DNA of 64,000 nt from Venturia oleaginea (taxonomy: Eukaryota > Ascomycota > Dothideomycetes > Venturiales > Venturiaceae), in contig JABMLP010000010.1 in NCBI GenBank assembly GCA_013176395.1, forward strand, positions 744,001-808,000, in the 5' to 3' direction. Shown in pieces: positions 56,601 to 64,000 of the stretch. Position 1 is the stretch's first letter, and each line of letters begins with the position of its first letter. The translations under genes were made by a program, and so were the position numbers. Below the pieces are notes generated by a model that made no database searches, was not told the DNA's origin, and saw only the letters and a list, made by a program, of their open reading frames with translations.

Positions 56601-57072
56601 AGGAGAATGGATTCGGGGGTTTCTGACGCTTCAAGATCTTCGATATCCTTGGTTTCATTTGTGGAATCAAGGGTGGTTTGGATCTCATCTGCCTTTGCTT
56701 GCGCCTCGGTGACCTTCGTTTCGGCGAGTTCGATGAATTTTTTGAATACAAGCTGGCACAAATTAGTAACTCAATCTTTGCCCTCCATATCCCATGGCCA
56801 CATACCTCGATAGTTCCGACGTTAGTATTCTGAGCTGTATTCTTGTATTGGTATAGGCCATCCTTGGCAAGTTTTCCTCTCTTCAGGTCGACACAGAGTT
56901 CGACGAAAAGGATCATCACAGGTTCCAAGGAGGCAATGGGGCTATTTCTGGTTCGTTTGGAAACAACATGTTCGTGGAGAAGCGATAGGGCGGCTTGCTG
57001 CTGGCCTACACCGATCAACTCTTGGGCTCGTTTGAGGACATTCTCGGGGCGACTATGTGGAGGAGGAGGCAT
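53603..57072 (-). CDS. TIF32: Translation initiation factor eIF3 subunit a
   Basis: Three exons, 56806-57072, 54375-56752 and 53603-54323, total 1121 residues. The start [24 protein letters not shown] is the family-typical N-terminus; a longer frame to 57126 is not favoured. Intron 1 (53 bp) joins NVGTIE to [11 protein letters not shown]. Intron 2 (54324-54374, 51 bp) lies within the C-terminal third and is stop-free and divisible by three; removing it gives [20 protein letters not shown] domain lies at about 320-510, followed by a long charged coiled coil (about 560-880) and a Gly/Pro/Arg-rich tail. It is the scaffold of eIF3 on the 40S subunit. Divergent from the G-gamma gene. Confidence 0.95.
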
Positions 57073-57738
57073 GATGGCTATACGGGGCGCTGCAGCCGAT
57101 GGGTCTTGTCGTGGTGGTGCAGTCAACGTTCGTTTGCCGTGGGTCGTGAGATAACGGTGCGGTGAGTTGAGTTCTAATTCTGAGGTCGCCTTGTGTGGTC
57201 ACGTGATTGTGAAGACCGTCGCTGGGGCTCACTAACTCTGGGGCCAGTTTTACAGTTGAGTCAGGAATTCCAGAATCACAGTCAGATAGAGGATCGAGCG
57301 ACTGTACACCGTGGTCACAGAATGATCCCGTCTATAACCACCTGACAGGCAGTGTTGAGCCGTGGCCCGGGAAGCAGAGGCACTAGTGACTAGTCCCTAG
57401 AATCTAGTGGGTCCCCTGTAATTGAGCGTGGAGCCTGGCAATCGGCAAGCCTTCCATTATTGTGGCTTGCCCAGTTCATCTTCAGTTACCAGCGACCATC
57501 CCCCTCTTCACAAATCCCAACATCAACCGACTTAACAGCAGTGGCCATTGCAAGTGTAGTTCAAAGCCTTGCAGCCGAGAAGCTGCTGTTGCCAACGTCG
57601 CCCATCCAGCAAAGGCTTGTCGTCGTCGATCCCCTGACGGCACTGTACCGAACCAACATACCACGTCCCAACTCCAATCACCACTTCTCTCGGTAGCAAC
57701 ACGTGCGCATTGCACACCACCCCCCAGATCGATCAATC
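57073..57738. other. Divergent promoter region of TIF32 and the G-gamma gene
   Basis: A 666-bp region between two divergent starts. A C/T-rich stretch precedes the G-gamma ATG. No open frame of interest is seen. Confidence 0.5.
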
Positions 57739-58131
57739 ATGTCTTCACCATACGACTCACGCGGTGGAGGGGATGGCAGGAATCGCAAGCAGAGCATGGC
57801 CGAGCTCAAGTTAAGACGATTGCAAGAGCTCAATGCGCGACTGAAGGAGGACCTGGAGAGAAGGCGCATTCCCGTTTCGGAAGCTTCCAACGAGTAAGTC
57901 TATCACTATGGTTAATCTAAATTGGAGTCGTTTACTGACCACGGTGTTCAGTCTCATCAGCTTCACGGAGAAGGAACCGAAAGATTTCATGGTGCCGTCG
58001 AAATGGGGAACTGTAGGACTTCCTTTTTCCAACCACTCTCATTTCGCTCACTGACCCTCTCCTTCCAGGTCGACAAACGAGACGATCCATACGCGCCTCA
58101 ACAATCAAACGGCTGTTGTGTCGTCATGTAA
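57739..58131 (+). CDS. Heterotrimeric G protein gamma subunit
   Basis: Three exons, 57739-57893, 57952-58012 and 58069-58131, give 92 residues. A coiled-coil segment ([20 protein letters not shown], about 22-41) binds G-beta; the join gives [20 protein letters not shown]. The C-terminus [11 protein letters not shown] ends in a CAAX box (CVVM) for prenylation preceded by a Cys suited to palmitoylation, exactly the fungal G-gamma pattern. It would work with a G-beta subunit in pheromone and nutrient signalling at the plasma membrane. Introns of 58 and 56 bp have GTAAGT and GTAGGA donors. Confidence 0.95.
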
Positions 58132-59140
58132 CGATATGCTTCCCGATTCACGGCCAACTTCACTTCACACCACATATACTTAGGAGCATTTGGCGTTTAC
58201 GAGGATTTTTTGGCATGAGATATCCTTTTGAATTATGGGCTACGGACTGCGCGCGCCAGGGCTGATTGCCACGGGCTGGAAGCTGGAGCCTGGACATTAC
58301 AGCGCGGATCGTGGGAAGACAGGATACGATATACGACGTTCCTCCACCAAAATACCGGGACGAAAAGCAAAGGAGAGGAGGCAGCCTCAAAAGTCCGCAC
58401 CTTTTACATGTTTTGTTTGTCATTTTCCTTGACTTTGTTCGACTATGGATGAGCTGCGGCCGCTCTCTCTTGTTTTTGTTCTTTCGGCACACAAGCAAGA
58501 TAATATAATGTTCAGTCTAACCAGACACATTTCCTACCATTACTGTTTTGTTTCTTTTGGAGGAGCCATCGCATGGCTTTCTACGAGTATGGTCGGAATA
58601 CTCTTGTACATATTATATTATGAGACTGGCTTGAAACCTTATTAATCGCATGCGTATGATCTCTCGAAACCACCGTCACAGGGCTTTTATCATTATTGAC
58701 TCACTACTTACGAGAACTACGATCATCGCAATTATCCATATTGCCATGCTGTTTGGAATCCTTCGAGCATGGGTGCTTCCACAAACAATCTAATCGTTCC
58801 TGCCACTATCCGCAAATACCTAGCTTGATTGTGCCTGGTCCTCAAAGATATAAATATCTAGACCTAGGCGGACGTGGATCGTACGGCCATCTGAATGCAT
58901 ATTACTGGAACCGGGACTCATGAAGGATAGCTTCCCACAATACTCTCTTGGACATCCCTCGCGCTGGGTATTCCGTTACGTCGGACCTGAATTACGCGGC
59001 CAATGTAAGCAAGCTCTCGATTGGTTGGGTTTGAAACGAACGAGCTATGCGAACTGGTACCGGGATACAGCTGCCATCGCATTAGTAGCTATATCATAAC
59101 CATTGCACTTCTCTCCCGACGAGAACTAACTCAATTCAAT
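58132..59140. other. Intergenic region
   Basis: Between the stop of the G-gamma gene and the start of the 6PGDH-like gene on the same strand. Overlapping short frames at 58228-58645 are not supported. Confidence 0.5.
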
Positions 59141-60172
59141 ATGGCGATTCCATTGGCAAGCGTGGGTATTATTTCCATTGGGGAAATGGGATTGGGAGTC
59201 GCGAAACTGCTCATAGCGAATAACTACAAAGTCCTCACTAACCTAGAAGGACGAAGGTATAACAGTGCTCTTCTACAGCTTGACTCAGAAGCTAACCAGA
59301 TTTCAAATAGTGCTTCGACAAAATCCCGCGTAGAATCAGCTTCTATATCCGTAGTCGAAACAGACAGCGACCTAGTCTCTCAGTCCGACTACATCCTCTC
59401 CATAGTTCCACCCATCGACGCCAAAGCCACAGCAGATAGGATCATAAAAGCCCAATCCAGCATTCCAAAGCGCATACAATCGAACCCGTTGTACTATCTG
59501 GATCTCAATGCAATCGCACCCTCCACAGCCCGCAGCATCTCAGACGCCTTCGCCTCACAAGCCAAAGAGATAAAGCTAGTAGACGGAGGCATAATAGGTG
59601 GTCCACCAAGACCAATCCCTGGTAGCGAAGAAACAGGTTCTACTGCTTGGAATCGTCCAGGCATCTGTCTCTCTGGTCCAAACCCTCTGGCATCAGCACC
59701 AAAATCAGGAGCCCATCTCGCTGAGCTGTTGAATACAAGACATGTTGGCGACGATATCGGCACTGCCTCTGGTCTGAAATGTTGCTATGCCTCTCTAACA
59801 AAAGGTTTTACTGCATTAGCCATCCAGTCCTTCTCCACTGCATCAAAACTCGGCGTCTTGCCAGCCCTGCAAGAGTACATTCAAGAAAGTCTACCTGCCA
59901 ACAATGACAGGGCTAAGAGGGGCTTGACTGGTATGCCGCCAAAAGCTGGACGCTGGGTTGAGGAGATGCGAGAAATTGGCAAGACGTTTGGTGAAGATGG
60001 TGGCTGGTCTGAGGCCAATATCTTCTCGCAGGTCGCCGAGGTCTATGAGTTTATTGCTAAGGAGACAGAATTGGGTAAAGAGCATAGTCTGAGTAGGAAG
60101 AGAGGCAAGGATGTTGACGATGTTGTTGCTGCTATTGGGGAGGGAATGGCTAAGAAGCAGGAAACCAGTTAA
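59141..60172 (+). CDS. 6-phosphogluconate dehydrogenase-like NAD-binding protein (DUF1932 type)
   Basis: Two exons, 59141-59256 and 59311-60172, give 325 residues. The 54-bp intron (GTATAA...GCTAACC...AATAG) is stop-free and divisible by three, so the unspliced frame stays open; removing it brings LTNLEGR next to SASTKSRVESA, the shorter family-like spacing. The Rossmann motif is GIISIGEMGLGVAKLL (about 9-24), then YILSIVPP and FVDGGIIG-type sequence (LVDGGIIGGPPR). The C-terminal helical part includes GLKCCYASLTKGFTALAIQS. It belongs to the beta-hydroxyacid dehydrogenase-like fold with a DUF1932-type C-terminus; the substrate is unknown. An upstream frame extension (to 59021) lacks conservation. 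Confidence 0.85.
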   Translation: MAIPLASVGIISIGEMGLGVAKLLIANNYKVLTNLEGRRYNSALLQLDSEANQISNSASTKSRVESASISVVETDSDLVSQSDYILSIVPPIDAKATADRIIKAQSSIPKRIQSNPLYYLDLNAIAPSTARSISDAFASQAKEIKLVDGGIIGGPPRPIPGSEETGSTAWNRPGICLSGPNPLASAPKSGAHLAELLNTRHVGDDIGTASGLKCCYASLTKGFTALAIQSFSTASKLGVLPALQEYIQESLPANNDRAKRGLTGMPPKAGRWVEEMREIGKTFGEDGGWSEANIFSQVAEVYEFIAKETELGKEHSLSRKRGKDVDDVVAAIGEGMAKKQETS

Positions 60173-61224
60173 GGCTTCTCACGAATGCACAAAGTCAACG
60201 TCTGTTGAGATTCATCATTGGTGAAGGTGATTATCACTCATACTGGCTGATTGGCTGGAAATGGAGATCTTTAGCTAGGATTCTCGAATATTCCACCCTT
60301 TGACAAGACTCCTAGTCGACGGCAAACATCCCCAATTTTCTGGCAACTTAGGAGAGAGGCTCTGTTCAATTTTCACAGTGACAACCTCATAACTAACTGA
60401 CACATTGATGATTCTTCTTCATGGCAGAAAATAGCTTCAGGTAGAGGGGAATCTACATGCTGCCCGGGTAATAATCTTCCCGCTACTTGCACCGTGGGTT
60501 CATCAATTCATTTTCGGGACCTCTGAACTGGTATTATCATCTATGATTTGAGATCGAGAGCGATAAATTCCAGGCGAAACATTACCGGAAAACTCATCGA
60601 TATCGATTCTCAGGTAGCAGAATCGAGTTCAAGGAAGTAAATGTAATATATGGGGGCCGAGGGACAAAGGATTGACGAAGCCATTGTGCATGGAAGCGTG
60701 TCTATTCGTGTCAGCATAAAGTGGCGAGACTGGCACATTCGAGTACATTTCAATTTGCTACTTCTGGAGAGACGGAACTATGTATGTTCAGATCTCTCGG
60801 GTCTTCCAATGTAGATAGGCTGGAATTCCAATAATTGAAGAGAATCTCACATATAAAAAACTGACAGAAAAACACTCTCGGGTTTCCAATGGGGCGTTTA
60901 TGATCATCTGCTACACGAACTTAATTTCTCGTGTGCAAGTTGATCGATCTTGAAGTAAAAGCCTATAGCTTAATTTCGGTATATATTCATATGAGGTCAT
61001 GATTTTCAGTTCTTCCTGGGCCAGATGGGAGTGCGTATTCTTAGACGAGGCTGAACTCGGGCCCATCGATAGCCGATCTCGGATGCCAAGTCGATCACTG
61101 CAAGCTCAAGCCTCGTAGAAAAAACAGACCGCTCCTCCCTCACCATCTCATCCAAAATGTGAAAAGACAAGTCGTGCCATAACCGGAACTCCAACCTTCA
61201 AACCAACTCATCGTCCATAACAAC
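60173..61224. other. Intergenic region
   Basis: No supported gene. It contains the promoter of the ferroportin-like gene. A 62-codon minus frame at 61006-61194 is not supported. Confidence 0.5.
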
Positions 61225-62788
61225 ATGGCCAACTCATCAATAACCCACCGCCTCTACCTCTCCCACTTCCTCTCGACCTGGAACTCACGCACTTTCGAAT
61301 TCGGCGCCGTCCTATTCCTCGCCACAATTTTTCCGGGAACGCTTCTGTACGCATCTATTTACGCTTTGTTACGCGCTGCTTCTGCGACGTTGTTCTCTGC
61401 TAGGATAGGACGGTATATCGATGTCACTAATCGCCTGTTATCAATTCGGCATTCTATTATCTTGCAACGGGGTGCTGTGGGGATAAGTTGTCTTCTTCTC
61501 ATTTTATTACCCAAATTTTCGACTACGCAGGCAGTCGGGAATGGAGAGGCAAGTTTGGTGAGTGTATTCATATTTTGGACTGCGTTTCCTTTGGCTATTG
61601 CCTTGGCTTGTTTAGAGAAACTGGCTAGTATCGGCAATACGGTTGCGATAGAAAGAGATTGGGTCGTTGTTATCTGCGATGCGGTTCCCGAGCTTGAGAG
61701 AGGCGATGTAAATGCGGTGATGAGACGGATCGATCTCTTTTGTAAATTGATTGCGCCAGTGGTCATCAGTTTTGTGGATGCTTTTGATACCAGGATTGCA
61801 TTGTGGACTGTCTTGGGGATGAGTGCTGTGAGCATGGGAGCTGAATACCTCGCTATCGTAAAGGTATATGAGAGTGTACCTGCATTGGCTGAGAGTGGAT
61901 GCACTCCTACCTCATCATCCGAGGAAGACACAGATGGTATGGAACTAGGAGGAGATGGAGCAAAAGCGTTACCTCAGCACGCCAACAGTCTCTCTATGAT
62001 CAGGACATCCTTCAAAGCCTCTGTTGCACCCTGGTTTGCCTATGTCCATGCCCCAGCCTTTCTCACCTCCCTCTCCCTAAGCATACTCTATCTCACTGTT
62101 TTGTCCACGGGACCACAGTGGCAGACGTACCTGCTAGCAACAGGCTATACCTCCATCTCCATCTCGCTTCTCCGTGTCCTAGCTGTAATCTCAGAACTCC
62201 TAGCAACAATCTTCGCACCAATGCTCATGCACCGCATCGGCCCCATCCGCTCCGGTCTCTGGAGCATTAACTGGCAAGTGCTCTGGCTCAGCGCCGGCGT
62301 CTTTGCCTTCCTCTGGTACGACGGGAGTTGGTGGGCCGGTGCAGGTGTAACGATTGGGATTGTGGGCAGTCGATTGGGGTTGTGGGGTTTCGATTTGAGT
62401 GTGCAGTTTATTGTTCAGGAAGTAAGTTTTGTACCTGCTCTCCCTATCCGGGTCATGAATGTTTTGCTAACCAAATTCAAAGTCGACACCACCGAGCCAA
62501 AGAAATACTTTCAGCAGTAGTGAAATCGCGCTTCAGAATGCCTTCGAACTATTCTCCTTTTTGTCCACTATCGTCTTTCCACGACCTGATCAGTTCAAGC
62601 TTCCTGTTCTTATTTCCCTCGGGGCCGTTGTGGCTGCTGCGGCTTGTTTCGCTGGCTATGTTCGGAAGGAAAGGGGTCATCTCATTCATGTGGGTGATTG
62701 TGTTAAATTTGCGAAAGGAAGGGAGAGAGTCGTTTACCAGATCCTGGGGGATGGTGGATTTGAAGAAGGAGACAGTCAAAGTGGTTAA
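61225..62788 (+). CDS. Ferroportin-like iron exporter (solute carrier family 40)
   Basis: Two exons, 61225-62421 and 62483-62788, give 500 residues. The intron (61 bp, GTAAGT...CTAACCAAATTCAAAG) joins VQE to STPPSQRNTFSSSEIALQNAF. The N-terminus LYLSHFLSTWNSRTFEFGAVLFLA is the family signature, and SIGNTVAIERDWVVVI, RRIDLFCKLIAPV and the late WGFDLSVQFIVQE block also match ferroportins. About ten hydrophobic helices are present; a Ser/Glu-rich loop (about 225-260) sits in the middle. Ferroportins export Fe(II) or related metals across the plasma or vacuolar membrane; in fungi the direction and metal are mostly inferred. Confidence 0.92.
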
Positions 62789-63425
62789 GTTCATAGTTTT
62801 TTAAAAATGAACCTTTTGTGCTTACACCGAAGTCCTCGAGAGACTCCATTTCAGCGACTCCTGTGACATTTGTAAGATATCAGCATACTCACTTCTATTT
62901 GCTGAACCGGGTAATTGATCGATCGACACCACGTCTGAACTCGGCAGTCAAGCATGCAGCCTGTTCCCTGGCTCACAGATTACGCGTTCGATGACGAGAC
63001 AAAGCAGAACCTGGCATCGATCGCCTGATCACGTGGAAGCAAGAAGACGATTGGACTACAAGTACTCTGCCTCCTCATCTCACACGTTAGACGAGCAGAG
63101 AAAAGAGACACAGGTAATTAGGTAATAGAGTATGTACATCCTCAGCCCATTGTTTGGGTATCAAACTATGCCAATGGGACCAAAGAATACCACAAAACAC
63201 ATCCCCAGAAACGCCTCTCGTGAAAGCCGAAAAGAAAACTCGTTGTCGCGTGAATGTCGAACACTACCACTCCGAACACTCCACTAGATGCGCTCACACA
63301 ACCTGCGTCGCCATTCTCAACGCCTCAGGATCGAATCTCGTTCGCAAGCTATCGGGGGGAAAAGTCATATGCGGCCTCGGTGGTAACACATTCATTTCCA
63401 TACACCCTATGCTCATGAAAGTCAA
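62789..63425. other. Intergenic region (convergent 3' ends)
   Basis: Between the ferroportin-like gene (plus) and the partial zinc-ribbon gene (minus). Nothing else is supported. Confidence 0.5.
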
Positions 63426-64000
63426 CTATCTGTAAACAGGCGGACCACCAGCTTCGTGTCCTCCTCCTTGTGCTTGTGGTGGGTATTGTTGCGGTTGGGT
63501 AGGGTATTGCATTTGGTTTTGATTTTGAGGTTGCGGACCATCTTTATCGTTTGGGTTACCGTAGGGTTGTAGAGGGACTTGGCCTGGGCCGTGTTGGTTC
63601 GTTACGTCGGGGCGGTATCTGTGGAATGTGTTAGAGATCAGGTTTCGCTATGTTTTGGATGGAACGGAGGAGGGAATATGTGGGCGCATACTTGATATCT
63701 TGCCAGAAATTACAGATGTGACAACCGACTTCCTTCCATGGCTTGATGGAGAAGGGTACGATGGGGATGAAGCAGAAGGTAAACCATTCCCTGTGAGCAA
63801 TTTATCAGTACTGCGATGCTGAATCTGGGCTAAGCACCGCGAGCTTCAAAATTCCAACTTTTCACTCAGTAACCCTCTCTTTCATAAAGCATCGCGACGG
63901 CGGATTTCCACTCGGCACCATCACCCCACCTCTCTCAGGCACAACTCGGGGTCCATCTGCCACAGTCTTAAACAACACATGTACATACCATCTCTTGTAA
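63426..64000 (-). CDS. Zinc-ribbon-type small protein, 3' part (runs off window)
   Basis: Exons are read as 63426-63618, 63692-63791 and 63866 to the window edge. The joins give RVTEEWFTFCFIP and NFWQDIKYRPDVTNQ. The block FCFIPIVPFSIKPWKEVGC followed by HICNFWQDIKYRPDV matches the second half of the fungal zinc-ribbon family in which a hydrophobic FIPxIPxS stretch precedes a CxxC. The C-terminal tail is Gln/Pro-rich (NQMQYPTQPQQYPPQAQ). The Cys pair expected upstream is only partly visible, because the 5' exons lie outside the window; the most upstream exon is tentative. Confidence 0.65.

Noticed and set aside
1..64000. CRISPR arrays, operons or bacterial features
   Set aside because: Introns, gene families and spacing are fungal; no regularly spaced direct repeats with unique spacers were seen.

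Overview
The window looks like the nuclear genome of a filamentous ascomycete (Pezizomycotina, probably Leotiomycetes-like; the class is inferred from overall gene flavour only). Genes are split by many short introns of 43-137 bp with fungal branch motifs (CTAAC/CTGAC), and the gene set is eukaryotic and fungal: CCR4-NOT Not3/5, eIF3a, V-ATPase subunit d, RRP7, a class VI/VII-type chitin synthase, a G-gamma subunit with a CAAX box, EAF and IFRD family proteins. No bacterial or organellar features are seen. Exon joins below were built by hand from splice motifs, reading-frame continuity and family conservation.

Layout. 0.2-11.4 kb: a five-intron helo/STAND-type protein with a PH-like tail, two low-complexity hypothetical genes in convergent orientation, an IFRD-type protein and an EAF elongation factor with a long Asp-Ala repeat. 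11.4-23.7 kb is a repeat island: a tandem 352-bp repeat, a solo LTR with 5-bp target duplication, two internally deleted Fot1/pogo-type DNA transposons, a decayed LINE, and two inverted 231-bp LTR-like copies whose swapped target duplications record an inversion (or an assembly flip). Two paralogous small secreted protein genes bracket the island. 24-41 kb: a C2H2 factor, NOT3/5 and DTD1 (divergent pair), two small membrane proteins, RRP7 and the chitin synthase. 44-53 kb: a secreted DUF3455-type protein with a frameshifted C-terminus, an ALDH3-type aldehyde dehydrogenase, a UstYa-like (DUF3328) protein, VMA6, and a broken VIT-domain gene. 53.6-64 kb: eIF3a divergent from G-gamma, a 6PGDH-like oxidoreductase, a ferroportin-like transporter, and the 3' end of a zinc-ribbon-type gene running off the window.

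Most intact genes are housekeeping and do not form an obvious cluster. The most unusual items are: the UstYa-like protein at 48.4-49.3 kb, which carries three tandem EDLFGV repeats separated by dibasic/polybasic blocks between its two HxxHC motifs, an arrangement that resembles a Kex2-processed peptide precursor placed inside the enzyme; the two secreted-protein genes, whose ATG start codon exists only after splicing (A | TG); and the target-duplication swap that documents the inversion at 15.0-21.7 kb.
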